Assembly: GCA_000711775.1 (NCBI GenBank)
Contig: ARYC01016940.1
Coordinates: forward strand, 26,051-90,050
DNA: 64,000 nucleotides
Source: Oxytricha trifallax
Lineage: Eukaryota > Ciliophora > Spirotrichea > Sporadotrichida > Oxytrichidae
Reading direction: 5' to 3'
The notes beneath the pieces were generated by a model. That model had not been told where the DNA came from. It searched no databases and saw nothing but the letters and a program-made list of their open reading frames with translations. Positions 35,690 to 47,255 of this stretch are shown here, piece by piece; position 1 is the first letter of the stretch, and each line of letters starts with the position of its first letter. The position numbers and the translations under genes were made by a program.

Positions 35690-36760
35690 CTGCCAAAAAT
35701 GGTGCTTCTAATGTCTCAGCCTATTCAGCCCTCATGAAGAGAAAGGCATGGATGTTCTCTTGGTAGCCCAGTGCTATGACTACATATTGTGGTATGACAG
35801 GAGGGTCTTCAGTTGCCACTGTATAAGGATGGAATAAAGCCATCAAATAAAGTACTCTCCCTTGATTGTTACTCCATTACATTCATCAAAACCAAAAGGC
35901 AGCCAAAGCGAACCAGTGGCTTCGTATCGTCCAACAATCATATGACCATCTCTCGCAAGACCGACAATCTAATAGGCTCTTTGGGCAGGTGGGAGGCAGC
36001 TCTGGCGTATGATAAGTATTCTAAAGTGCATTATTAGCATGAGGAAAGTGATGTGGCAACTCTATTAGGGCCAAGACGAAGAGCGTAAGAGCAAGAACTG
36101 AATGAGTAGTCGCGATAGAAAAGTCTTGTATTCACTGCTTCCTAAACATAAATCAACTTCTACTCTCTTGGAATATGGGCCTGCTCACTTAGGTGCGAAG
36201 AATTCATATTGGAGCTCTGAAGTACGAGGGTCGATGGAACTCTATTGGTTGAGACGGCAACGAGCGCAGCGCTCACAGTTGACTGCTTCGTGATCACCCT
36301 GTCTTCCTATTGGCAAGTGCACTGCATCCTCATTGAAATCCTCTAAAAGCATGACGAATACGCAAGGCACCCTACACTAAAACATAGAGGAAAGCGCTTA
36401 GGCAGGAGAGGAAAAGGGGAACAGCTATAGAGATTTGCAGATTTAACATTTATGATCTTTTCTCCATACTCGAAACTATCAGCACTATAAGGATACACAT
36501 CACTTGGGGTAATTGCGATAGCTTTTTGGGAAACAATGATGTCCACTTATATCGGCGCCCGCGGCACTTGGCTAAATCGGATGTTCCATTGTGGAGTGAT
36601 AGCTCGCGCTGCGTCGAGAGGTGCCCCTGGTTGGCTGCCAATCTTAAATTTGACCCCATATCGAATGCAATACTGAAAGTCGAAAAATGCCAAAAATTCC
36701 TAGACGAGCTGTCGAGACTGGCCAATAGACAAGATCGGGGGATCAGAGACATCTATACTT
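35690..36760 (+). CDS. GC-richer coding block, probably shuffled gene segments
   Basis: GC content rises sharply compared with both flanks. Plus-strand frames give protein-like stretches: about 35735-35860 (EEKGMDVLLVAQCYDYILWY), about 35812-36160 (SNKVLSLDCYSITFIKTKRQ, LGRWEAALAYDKYSKVHYQH) and about 36540-36760 (KVEKCQKFLDELSRLANRQD). They lie in different frames, as expected of several MDSs or of a frameshifted gene. A minus-strand frame at 36450-36752 is also open, so the strand of that part is uncertain. No family recognised. Confidence 0.4.
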
Positions 36761-36764
36761 GATG

Positions 36765-37054
36765 GCAAATGAAATATGCGAGCCCATGCTTTTCGGCAAC
36801 GACAAGAAATGCATAGCACATTTGTAAATAGTTATCCCCCAGAAGCCATTCAGCAAGGTCAAGATTGAAGTGAAAGCTGAACCCAAGCAACAGATAATCA
36901 ATGCAAACACATATAGTTCAGGTTCAGGAATTGGTTATTCAAGTAATGGATGTAAGTGAAAATATTCATAACAACACTTTACTCAACATTTAGGCTTATA
37001 GAGTACAACATAAACGACACAGTATCTGTTAGCTATGGAGGCTACGGAATGATT
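36765..37054 (+). CDS. Coding segment cut by TBE copy 2
   Basis: The frame reads MANEICEPMLFGNDKKCIAH, then KPFSKVKIEVKAEPKQQIIN, to a GTAAGT donor at about 36951. After a ~43-nt intron ending ATTTAG, further coding (DTVSVSYGGYGMI in one frame) runs up to the first base of the TBE at 37055. The phase across the intron is uncertain. The rest of the gene must lie beyond the transposon or elsewhere, so TBE removal is needed to rebuild it. Product unknown. Confidence 0.5.
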
Positions 37055-37194
37055 CAAAACCCCAAAACCCCTTAATGAGGTTTATAAGTGCTTTTATTTG
37101 TTGAAAATTAGTTAGGGGTTGGGTTATTAACAGCTTTTAATGTGAAATTTATTGTAAATGTATTTAATTTAATCACTCAAAATGCACTTTTGGA

Positions 37195-37905
37195 TCATGT
37201 GAGAGAAGTCTGAATTTTAATTTACTTAACCACAACTCTCTCTACTCTATTGATATGTCTGATCATAAGTTTGGTTTTAATATTTTTGACTCTGCCATTT
37301 GCTTCATTGATTTAGACACTCTTGTTTTGTCAATAAAATGCTATATTCTTTGCCTTGCATCCTTCTCGCACCAAGTAGAGTAGTAATCGTTGCGAGGCAT
37401 ATCGCACTCTATTATTATTATTGCTGCTAAAGCCCACACATCTCACTGTAAGCCTCCATCTCTCCAGTCTTCTTTTTCTGGATAATAACCTGGAGTTCCC
37501 ATTACACTTCCAAGCCTTGAGACTTCATATGATGCTTGCTCTTTCTCTATTGTAATTTCATTTGGACCTAAGATTGATATCTGAAAGCTAGACGAGTCAG
37601 AAATGTCACAAGTATGCTCCCACTAAGTTCAATAATTTCTAGTCTCTATTTTTTTGGGTTGCTGGAATGGTAATTTTTATTGACTTGATCCAAGTAATGC
37701 CGTTCTTCTTAAGAGGTTAGCGCTCATTTTAGTTTTCTGATAGATTTTATTATAATAATGATAATACTAAGCAAGGTATACTATAATAATAGAGTCTAAG
37801 ACGCTTTGAAAAATTCTTTGCAGAGAGACAAGAAAAATAAAGGATCATAAAAGACTGTAAGTTGACATATTTTATATGAATATTTTATACGTTTTAGTAA
37901 ATTAA
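37195..37905 (-). pseudogene. TBE 57-kDa gene, central part deleted
   Basis: The C-terminal kinase lobe (from about VSRLGSVMGTPGYYP to the end) closely matches copy 3, with TGA at 37195. Just upstream the match jumps to N-terminal sequence (CDISDSSSFQISI and similar). Both zinc fingers, the kinase N-lobe and the HRDLKPEN loop are missing, about 0.9 kb. The product could not be an active kinase. Confidence 0.75.
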
Positions 37906-37908
37906 AAT

Positions 37909-38098
37909 ACTCCTAATAAAGTTTTGTTTCACTAGGAGGTCCTCCAAATCAAGTTTTAACTTAATTTGGAGGTAAAGTTATAAAACATTGTTTAATTTTT
38001 AAAATGCTCCTAATTAAGTTTTAACCTTAAAATTTAACTCCTAATAAAGTTCAAACTTAATTTGGAGGACTTCCAAAAATAATTAAACATTATTAGGA
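37909..38098. promoter_or_regulatory. Palindrome array in divergent TBE spacer (GGAGGTCCTCC type)
   Basis: Repeats of TCCTAATAAAGTT or CTCCTAATTAAGTTTTAA and inverse AACTTAATTTGGAGG, with a central GGAGGTCCTCC, fill the spacer between the 57-kDa and 22-kDa genes. The core AATTAAGTT recurs in copies 1 and 3, but the palindromic part differs. Confidence 0.6.
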
Positions 38099-38296
38099 GC
38101 AATATAATGGAGAAAGCTTGATAAAAATGGAAATCAATGTCTGAAACTTGGAGCAAGTTTTTCAATGTTTATCTGCATATCTTTCTCAGGTTTACCTCCA
38201 GTAGGTTCTCCCTATTTAGTAGGTAGATTTTAATAAGCATAGAAAGGATATCCATAATTTTAAATTGCATTAACATTATTAGAAAGAGGAAGCAAG

Positions 38297-39086
38297 ATGG
38301 AGTCTATGGATGATGCAATAAAGAGAATTTAATCTCAAGAATTAATAGGCAAATTTTGAAGTAAGGAGGATCTTTACAGATACTTGGTTTAGCAAGGTAA
38401 GTATTTACCCTAATCTAACTTATTTACCGTAGTTGGATTGTTCTTGCCAACTCAGGAGGTAACTAAAATCTCATTTTTAAAAGCCTTACTTAGCGAAGAT
38501 AAAAAAGCTTTTAAGACTAATGAAATCAGGATGATTGAGGTACCTAACTACCCAGAAATATCAGTGACTTACCTCTATGACGATGCAATTAGTAATCCAG
38601 ACGTTTCTCTCTACCTTCCTTCTAAGCTCTAAATCTCTAATAAGTTACCAGAGAGAAACTACTTCTTCGGTGTTCTTGGAACTTTGAAACCTGAGTTCTT
38701 AAATGAAGTTATTAAAGAAGTTCACAAGAAAGGTTATAGCATCTCTCCTGAAGAAAACGAGAAGCAAGGTTTTAAAATCAGTGATACGGGACTGTAAGAA
38801 CTGCAGAAGCACCCATTCATTTCAAGTAAAATTAGACTTCTAACTTTATAAAAAAAACCTGGCACTGCTATATACTTAATGCAAGAGCGCAGCAAACTAA
38901 ACTGAGAGAGAAAATCTTAAGTTAAGCATGAACTTAGTAAAAGAATCTTCAAGGATATTTAAAAATCAGACGAGATGAACATTGATGCAGGATCTGGTTC
39001 TAAAGGAAAAACATGGGACCCAGCAAAGCACAAGAAGAAGAAAAGAAAGATAAGCCAAACCCATTTAAGGATAGTTTAATATGTGA
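38297..39086 (+). pseudogene. TBE 22-kDa protein, damaged
   Basis: The start is MESMDDAIKR at 38297; a 36-nt intron (about 38397-38432) has GTAAGT and CGTAG ends. The core IEVPNYPEISV and YFFGVLGTLKPEF are conserved. Two in-frame TGA codons (near 38358 and 38905) and a one-base shift near the KPNPFK C-terminus break it relative to copy 1. TGA lies at 39084-39086. Confidence 0.75.
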
Positions 39087-39092
39087 GGCTAT

Positions 39093-40135
39093 TCATTCGT
39101 TTAAATTTAAAACTTATTTATACACACAAAATCTCCCTTCTCTTGCACACACCTTTGCTTTTTCAACGCTGACTCTCTTAGAAACACTCTTTATAAAGTC
39201 TACTGTATATATCTTTAAGTCATGCATTAAGTGGTATAGTAGAAGTTTCTTGTAGCGACCTTTCAATAGGCCCCAATACAACTCGTTTCCATTGAATTGA
39301 GGGCTGTAAGGAACATTAAATACGGGTATTATGTTGAGCTTTTCATATTTTTTCCCAGAATCTTTACTTTTGTGAACTGATAAATTGTCTACAAACAGAA
39401 TAATTTCTTCATCAGCATACTTATCTCTGAGTTACTACAAGAACTTTACGTATTGTTCAGTCTTAATTGAGCGAGGGTGGATAACATAAGTCTCAAGTCC
39501 ATTATCTTCACTGATTCCATCAAGAATAGCATGAGTTTAAATCTTAGCCTTTTGATCATACACTTCAATATTACTGTACCTCTTGTACCAAGACCTTGAT
39601 ATAAAAGTATTAAACGTGAATACAGCTTCATCAGCGTGGATGAACTTAATACCATGCTCTTAAGCTCTCTGCATTTAATCAAATATATAATTTAAATTAT
39701 TCTTATAAAATGAACATTAAAGTCAATCACTCTCTTAATGCGATTGACTGTCTTGTAAGAGATTCCATTCTTTTTATAGATGTTGGCTATAGATTAAGCA
39801 AAGATATGAAGCTCAGGAAATTGGCGATGAAACATCACAGCTCTCTAGGCGAGAGAAAAATTAGCCTATTATTTCAAAGTCTTATCATTGAAAAGATAAT
39901 CAATATGATGCTGCTTAAATTTCAAAGGTCGTTTTGGCTTAGAATTAAGCTGCTATCTCTTCAAATTCAATGCTAATAGACAGTGAGACCTAACAGTAGC
40001 AGCTAATTTTTGAACCAGCCTTGCTATAGATGTATAATTAAGTATAAATTTGAGTTATTCATTATACTCATCACAACCATAACCAACTTAAATAGTAAAT
40101 CTATATACTCACTGTTATAAACTGACCCCAAACCT
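39093..40135 (-). pseudogene. TBE 42-kDa DDE transposase, frameshifted
   Basis: It is homologous to 5129-6180 over its length. IHADEAVFTFNTFI is visible near 39640, and the Glu-containing catalytic block lies near 39280-39310. The C-terminus KVCAREGRFCVYK leads to TGA at 39093. A one- or two-base shift lies near 39715, and the N-terminal part is poorly conserved. Confidence 0.75.
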
Positions 40136-40529
40136 CGCATATACTCGCTTAAATTACTAATATTTAAACCCTAATCCCCTACATAAACCCTAATAAAGTA
40201 TGCGTTTATTGCTACCTTTTATCAATCAAAAACTCAATCAAACTACTGAAAAAGTTTTGGGGTTTTGACTGATTTAATTAAGTTTACATTCATGTTTAGT
40301 ATATAAATGGAAATAATTTAAATTGGGATATATTATCAACAATATTTTTAATTAAATAATTTAAAAACAACTTTTAATTTTTTAGGAATATTAACTTTGA
40401 ACCATTATTATGATGATTAACGAGTTATACTCAAAATTAAATTATTTAACAATTCACTGTTTAATACTAAAATTAAACCATCAATTTTAGTCGTGACGTA
40501 GACGTATCTGAAGTGAATTGACGTGGCAA

Positions 40530-40950
40530 TCAATCACGTGGCAAGTCATGAGCTAGAAAAACTCCAAAAAACCACCTCGCCCCCCATTCCACTTCTCCCT
40601 GTACCGAGATGCATACGAAATAAGAGCCTAGCGAACTAAGAGTACTTCAGGCAGAACTCGCAGAGATTTGCTTCCTGTAAAAAATTAAAGGGAGTCTGGA
40701 GAAAACCCTTACCAGGTTCCACCACTTCTGAGATAGTAGTCTCTGTCCTTTCGCTGTGGTAGCCTCATTAACCCGACCTGGTGTGGGAGGAAAATCATTA
40801 TCGTTGGCTTCTATAGTTCTCATCGTCTCACTTTTGAAGGTTGAGCACCACCTTCATCCTGCTCCCTATTACCTAGGAAGCTGAACTCACGCCAGGTAGC
40901 TCATCTAATGCAGGGAAATCCTTAGCGTGCAGTCAACTCGAGGAGTTTAG
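40530..40950. other. GC-rich block of unclear nature
   Basis: About 420 bp with near-50% GC in otherwise AT-rich DNA. The plus strand is open for over 110 codons (with TAA/TAG as Gln). The minus strand also has a protein-like frame (IEANDNDFPPTPGRVNEATT) that could meet a GTAAGG donor. Either an MDS or a structured RNA gene is possible. I could not match it to a known RNA. Confidence 0.35.
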
Positions 40951-40954
40951 GAAC

Positions 40955-41325
40955 TGATATGCATTATTATAAAATAACTGATTATTTTTTTTATATTTAT
41001 AATTTAATAAAATCTACTCTTTTTATGCAACTATGGAATCGTAGGATTCTAAATTTCAAATAAAACTAATATTCATTTATTTATCTATTATTTTAAAAAC
41101 TCCTCTATAATAAAATTTTCCTTTTTAAACAGAAAAGAATCTCCCTTTTTAAATAATTTGTATCCTAACCTATAAAATATATTTAAATAAATATATATTT
41201 ACAGTACTCGTATCTATTATTTTATTATAATATTATAAAATTTCAAATTCAGTATATTAAATTTACGTTTTCTTTTAAAATTTAAAATTATAAAAAAATA
41301 ATTAATGTATTTGATTTCATAAATA
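40955..41325. other. AT-rich spacer
   Basis: No gene seen. Confidence 0.45.
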
Positions 41326-41329
41326 TATT

Positions 41330-41740
41330 TACTAACTTCTTATTTATTCAATACTTTTTTTGTATCCCAAGGAATCAATCTTTTTGCTTTAATAATCAGA
41401 CTCTGATTTATAATTTCTATTGTTTCTGCTGATAACACTATAGCCTCCTTTTTATGAAGTAGACCAGTCTCTAATTTAAAAATGATTATGAGTAAATTAA
41501 AATTACTTACTTATCAGTTCTATTAAATTTGCCTTTCTAAAAATCTCTGCGATCATTTTGAAATTTCTTATTCTTGAATATTGTCTTAGTCTTGTTAGAC
41601 TAATTCTCCCTAGAATATTTTTAGCTGTCTTTATATTTGGAACTAGAATTTCTACCAGATTATTTATTCTGTCCACTGTCTTCTTGAATCAATTCATCTA
41701 GACTTTTCATTAGGTAGTCCAAATCCTATTATTTATTCAT
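41330..41740 (-). CDS. N-terminal segment of basic, Ser/Asn-rich protein
   Basis: The start MNKQQDLDYLMKSLDELIQE is at 41740. A basic Ser/Asn/Lys-rich region follows, then a clean intron (GTAAGTAATT...AAATTAG, about 41512-41473), and an exon reading LHKKEAIVLSAETIEIINQS then RLIPWDTKKVLNK. The acidic SLDELI motif before basic repeats recalls UAP56-binding motifs of mRNA-export adaptors, but this is only a resemblance. The 3' part lies elsewhere. Confidence 0.5.
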
Positions 41741-41924
41741 TTTTTAAATTATATAAACAGATACTATATAAATAATAACAACATGTTTTAATATTTATGT
41801 GATATTTTATGATTAATTAAAAAGCGAGAGAATATAAAGCAGATTTTTAGCATTTAAAAATTGATTAAATACCTAGTGAACATGCTTTTTTTTTATTTCT
41901 CTACACTGCAATATTCTCTAGGAA

Positions 41925-42185
41925 CTATAATACTTTGATTTTCTAATTAACATTTGATTTCATAGTGACCCAGATTAAGTATTGTTAGAAATCGAATTTT
42001 CTCTGGAAATGACCCTAAGTCCTCTCTTTTTTCCTATATTCTGCAGTATCTACGATTCGTTTCTCGACGAATCTGTAAAAATTTTATTCGATTGTTTTTT
42101 TCTTACTTTCCTTCTATTTTGTATAAGCATCGTGCTTTTTCTTCTTTTTGTACAACTCAAGAACTGATTTTAAATTAAATTAAAC
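41925..42185 (-). CDS. Coding segment of Lys/Arg-rich protein
   Basis: The minus frame includes LKSVLELYKKKKKHDAYTKQ and NFYRFVEKRIVDTAEYRKKE, with Gln-coding TAG/TAA, over about 80 codons. It lies upstream of the start codon of the previous gene on the same strand, so it is either a separate gene or a displaced MDS of it. No family recognised. The plus-strand hydrophobic frame here is a shadow. Confidence 0.45.
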
Positions 42186-42399
42186 ACTGCCTTAGGGTAC
42201 TAACTTATGTCATCTAAATCAATTAAAACTGAATTATATGATTCATAAACTTGTAATTATCACTTTAAACTCTGTTGTTATTTTAATAAGGTTAAAAATA
42301 AATAAAATTGAATACAAAATTTACTATAATATACTTAAAAATTATTATTTTAAAAATAATAAATTAGGATTGCAAAAGGTGGAACATACCGAACCAAAT

Positions 42400-43945
42400 A
42401 TGTCAAACCCAACTACCGCATATTTAAAAAAAATCCTAGTTATAACATTTGCGTAAGCTGAACTAGATCTGCGAAGGACAGTATTGGTTCAATAGACTTA
42501 CTTTAAGGGTATCCTAGATGTCGCAAGTCGTGTCTCTATACTTGACTTTCTGCTATTCTATATAATAGACAGGACTACTAGAGCATATATTCAGGCTAAA
42601 TATAAAAACCAGGATACCTCCATCTCTACTACTTTAAACTTGCAGCTGAAATGCAGTGTAGTACTAAAGAATCACGGAAACCCACAAATTTTGGAGAGGT
42701 TAGACTTCATCCATGACCTTTTCTAAATCACTAAAGAGACTCTTAAACTAATAGACGACGAAACACAAACCTTGAGCAAACTTCCTTAACTCCCTCATTA
42801 TAAAAATGTGGGTACTAAATAGGCTAAGGTCAACCCTTAACCTTAAACTACTATTTAATAGGAAAGCTAATAAGATTTTGACAATGAAGTCGAACTTAAT
42901 CAAGCCTTCATCAGCATTTAAAAAGACCCGAACAGAAATCAAACCTACTAACCAGACATTAATTCTGTCCGCCAATTATAATAATAAAGCTTACCTTAAC
43001 CCAGATACCTATTAGATAGTAGAGACTCTGTACTACCTTAAACTGAACTAGTACAAGAAGATTTTCTTCCAAAAGAACAAATGACATTAAACAATCTTAA
43101 GAAACTTACTACATCTAAAAAAAGAAGAAAAATGCAGCAGCTTTCAAAGACTATCAATTACTAATCAATCTAATATCCCGCTTGATATTACTAATCTCCT
43201 GGGGTGCATAATTAACCATTAGTTAGATAACTGCTAACTTGGTAAAGAGCCCTTAAATATAAGTTCTAACATAAATTTCCCCTTTAAAATTATCAGAGCT
43301 TCAATTTCTCCTTCACAGAGGCAAATAAAATAGATCCTGAATCAACAGAGTTTTTTAACTACAACAAATAATCAGCCTTCACTGGCTAGCTTACAATAAC
43401 AATAGACAGTACATGCTATACTCTTGAGCAAACCTAATATAAGTTATTAAGAACTTTTACAAAAGCTCCAATCTCTTCTTCTAAGAAGAAAACAAAAATG
43501 ATATATTATCTAGTCTCATTCTAATCCAACAACTTCATTTCATATTTATCCCTACTACTAGGGTATGGGGAGTTTATAAAGACTTACAAGTTGATTATTT
43601 AAAGCTTAAATTAAGTAATTGTAACCCTAAATCACTCCAAACAATAAAACTAGAGCTAACAATAATTTACTGGACTAGCTTTACCTTTGACATCTCTCTC
43701 ATAATAAAAATTGGAAAAATCTACGGTTAGCACTAGGAAAAAGCGCCTAGACACATGCACCTCCAACGAAAGATAAAATAGTTCTACTCTGAATAGTGGA
43801 AGTCAGACGCGCATTCCTTGTTAAAGAGGAACCTGACTGTATGGACAATCCTTGCTTGCTTGACATCATAATAAAGAAAATTTGATCCTTCATTTATGAT
43901 CGGGGTACCAAAGACCCATCTGATTAATTATTATTATTATTATTA
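42400..43945 (+). CDS. Long, barely interrupted ORF of unknown function
   Basis: From MSNPTTAYLKKILVITFA at 42400 a frame runs 265 codons to TGA at about 43197. The next stretches (about 43185-43495 and 43495-43945) continue in neighbouring frames with the same Gln/Leu/Lys-rich character, for example LLQKLQSLLLRRKQK and LKRNLTVWTILACLTSQ. Two single-base shifts, one in an A run near 43495, could be sequencing errors or decay. Unlike the other genes it is not divided by AT-rich IES-like DNA. A germline-limited gene or an unrecognised mobile-element ORF are the main options. It ends near a (TTA)n repeat at 43924-43948. Confidence 0.5.
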
Positions 43946-44109
43946 TTAATGTACTAAAAGCTATTTAATCTAATAATTTAATGCATAAGATTTTATAAAA
44001 TTAATATTTTTAGTGAAATTAAAACAAATAAGGTAATATTTATTTTTTAATTTTCAATCCAAATAATAAATTATCATTTAAGTTAAATTTTCTTATTAAA
44101 ATATTGTAA

Positions 44110-44690
44110 TAACTAAAAGATTCTATTATTTAAATGTCCATCATTTCAGCTAACTCTAGTTCTCTTCCGTATCTTATATAATTAGCATATAGTCTGTATT
44201 TGACACCATAACTGATTGAACAGAATATTATTGATGCGAAGACTGCCAAGGGATATGCAAATGTGAATTTGAATTCTTATTTTGTGTAATGTCATAATTT
44301 ATATATAATCATAAATTTCAATCTATTTATATGCATTTAATTAATTTAAAATTTTAAGAATATTAAACTTTTTCTTTTAATTACTTTTATGTGGTAATTG
44401 TGATTGTAATTGCTGCTATTTTTGTATAAAATTTTTTATTAAAAAAATTTGAAATATTTCTTTATAATTAATCAAAATATATTTAATTGCTAGACAAGAG
44501 AACACTAATATCAAGTTAATTAAGCTATTTTGCAGCTATTGCATCTAGCTTATCAAATATGGGTTTGTACAGTGGATTTTTTCTTGGAGTGATGACAACT
44601 TAAATGATATATCTGTCAATAGTTTTCTTTTAATCAATCCTTCTCGCTTTTCATTAGATGCCCACACGTTTATCATGTGATATTCGTTGT
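44110..44690 (-). CDS. Membrane-segment protein in two coding segments
   Basis: The upstream segment (about 44690-44500) reads YNEYHMINVWASNEKREGLI and continues as a Lys/Leu/Gln-rich stretch. The downstream segment (about 44280-44110) holds a hydrophobic span FAYPLAVFASIIFCSISYGV followed by KYRLYANYIRYGRELELAEM, consistent with one transmembrane helix. About 200 bp of AT-rich DNA separates them. Product unknown. Confidence 0.45.
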
Positions 44691-44699
44691 AAAATTTAA

Positions 44700-45455
44700 A
44701 TTAAATTTAAGTAATTAATAATTTATAATTAGATTATTTAACTTGTTGTACTTCAGTGAATCATACGATTTTTTTATCATTTTTTTAAATAAATTAGCTT
44801 ATTAAATTTGTTATAAATTAATATTTTCTTAAAACTATAAACAATTATGAAATGAAAAATAGAATGACATTATATTTATAATAAATTGATACAAAATTTT
44901 AAAGATGTAATAGATTACATTTTATAAAATAATATTTAGCATACAATTCTCAATTTTTAAGATCTGAAAATTATTAGCTATTGTCCAAAATAATCTTACC
45001 GACTTTAAAAAATTAAGAGAGGAAAGAATCTTAAATTTTAAAATTGATGGAAAAACTTAAGCAAACAAAGTTTTTTAGATCAATGTGTATATATATAGGT
45101 GATTTGATACAAACTTTAAAATAGAAGTCGTATGTTGTATCATTAATTTATTTCAAATTTAAAATTAGACTCAAGCAGAACTATGAATAGATAATATTTC
45201 TTAAATTATAAAAATAGTTGGGAATTAAATCAGTAATATATGGCTACAGTAGCTGAGTATAGTTGGGGTCAAATTCAGGTTAGTAGGAAAAACACAATTT
45301 AGGAAAGTTTAATAAAACCCCTTGAGTAAAATTTAATGCAATAATGGTGTAAATAAAATAAAGTGGAATATATATTCATACTTACTATATTATTTATTGT
45401 TAAATTAGACTTTAGATTAATTATTAAATCATTTATCAGTTCTTGTTATTTTAGT
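44700..45455. other. AT-rich non-coding DNA
   Basis: Nothing supported between the membrane-protein segment and the palindrome. Confidence 0.45.
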
Positions 45456-45460
45456 CAATT

Positions 45461-46018
45461 AGCTAAAATAGATTATTTTTTGTGAATAAATTGATTAATC
45501 AGGATAACATATGTTTAAAATTAATTATTTTTTTAAAATAAATATTTATTTTTAGGTACTCTACCGCATATTTTTATGTATAAACCTGTTTTGCGGTAGA
45601 GTACCTTAATTATATTAATTAAATTAAACAAATATACTCTAATATTGCATTACTTTTAACAAAGAATACATTAAATAAAAAAGTGATTTATAATATGATG
45701 AGTAAATTAATTATTAAATATAAAAAATTAAAAATCTTTAAATTCTGCTACAAATTTAAGCAATTAATTCTGAGTTAAAATTAAAAAATACATTTTATAA
45801 TTATTTAATGTATTCTTTGTTAAAAGTAATGCAATTTTAGAGTATATTTATTTAATTTAATTAATATAATTAAGGTACTCTACCGCAAAACAGGTTTATA
45901 CATAAAAATATGCGGTAGAGTACCTAAAAATATATATTTATTTAAAAAAAATAATTAATTTTAAACATATGTTATCCTGATTAATCAATTTATTCACAAA
46001 AAATTATCTATTTTAGCT
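45461..46018. repeat. Long palindrome with nested hairpins
   Basis: About 230-bp arms (45461-45690 and 45790-46018) are nearly perfect inverted copies around a ~100-nt loop. Each arm holds its own hairpin with arms GGTACTCTACCGCA/TGCGGTAGAGTACC (45555-45605 and 45874-45924), so this 14-mer occurs four times in alternating orientation. No ORF. It could be a foldback element or an IES of unusual structure. Confidence 0.9.
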
Positions 46019-46024
46019 AAATAT

Positions 46025-47125
46025 CACTCTAATACTATTTCATAATTGAAATTGGGGTTCATTCACTACTTTCTGTATTTTCAATTCCAATCTTCTTTAT
46101 TTAAAAAAACTGAGTACTTTTTCTTTTACTATGTATAATCTTTAATATTCTGAGTCTTTCTTCTTAATTTCAAAGAAATAACTATAAGTATTTATAATAC
46201 TGAGTCTTTCTACTGCTTTATTGAGAGAATTTGGTATTATCATCGTTTTTATTAAGCAAAGTATTTCAAAAAAATATCTTAATATATTTAAGTTAGGCTT
46301 AATGTAGAAAAAAATAAATATTTATCAATACTCTCGCTAATTATACATAATAAATACTTTACTTTTATAAAGGGTTAGATTCCCAATAATAGCAAATATT
46401 CTTAAAGATTAATTAGTTAAATTAGTTTAAAAGTAATATTTAATTTATAGAAATTGATTAAGTTTTTATGAATCACTCTTTAATAATAATTTTGGGATTT
46501 TAAATATTTATTATTATTTGTTAAATATAAATTAAATATATTTTATATAATTATCTTTGCATCTTTAAAATAGTGGTAACTTCAAGTACAGAAGAATATA
46601 ATCAAAATTTATTCAAGAATAGAATACTGCATTCACGATAATATCCACAAATATGTAATGGTATAATAGCAGATATCATCATCATATATAATAAATATAT
46701 CAATAGTGAATTTATTGAAAATTAAACATTATAGATAAAGAAGCACATAAACAAAATGATATAATTTCAGACTAAGAAAATCAGAGTGTTTTATATATAA
46801 AAAAAAACATTACTTTCCTAAAGAGAATTCAAGTTTTATATATAAAAACTCGCTACAAGGTCTGTAAAAATAATATTTTAAACTTTCAGAGAGAAATCTT
46901 AATTTTTTATTAGCCCATAATCAAAATTTAAAAATAAAGTCAACAAAACAAAACAACTTTATGAAATTTTAAAAGTGCTTTGATTTACAGGGTATAGTTA
47001 AGAATTATATAGAATAAGTAGAGAAATAAGGACCGTTTGAAAAATATGAAATAGACAAGGAGATTTTGAAGGTCTATTAATGATAAGAGAAATTAAGATT
47101 TTTTTATGATTATATGAAAAAGGTT
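46025..47125. other. AT-rich non-coding DNA
   Basis: No gene or clear repeat; the last part leads into a direct repeat at 47131. Confidence 0.45.
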
Positions 47126-47130
47126 TAAAA

Positions 47131-47255
47131 GTTGAGATGGGTATTTTATATAAAATTTTAAAAATAAATATAACGTGTTTTTAAAAGACAATTTTAATTT
47201 TTTATTAGAAAATTTGCGAATACTTTACCTATCGGCGAAATATTTTATGAAATTT
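47131..47255. repeat. Direct repeat, left copy
   Basis: About 125 bp repeated in the same orientation at 48781-48905 with roughly 80% identity by eye, flanking the nested MITE cluster. Shared landmarks are GATGGGTA near the start and GCGAATACTTTAC near the end. Confidence 0.7.

Larger units (their letters stand above)
37055..40267. mobile_element. TBE transposon copy 2 (internally deleted)
   Basis: It begins CAAAACCCCAAAACCCC and ends in the inverse, GTTTTGGGGTTTTG, flanked by ATT on the left and ACT on the right. Both fit the ANT target but are not identical. Length is 3.2 kb against 4.1 kb for copy 1. The right terminus agrees with other TBE ends only in the outermost ~14 bases. The usual three genes are recognisable, with a large deletion in the 57-kDa gene. 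Confidence 0.9.

Noticed and set aside
36450..36752. 100-codon minus-strand ORF in the GC-rich block
   Set aside because: Plus-strand frames are at least as protein-like and continue into the segment with a clear intron; strand left open but not annotated separately.
41982..42167. Hydrophobic plus-strand ORF resembling a membrane protein
   Set aside because: The minus strand has a longer Lys/Arg-rich frame; the hydrophobic ORF is its complement.
43924..43948. (TTA)n run as a CRISPR-like or tandem array
   Set aside because: It is a simple trinucleotide microsatellite; no spacer-repeat structure occurs anywhere in the window.
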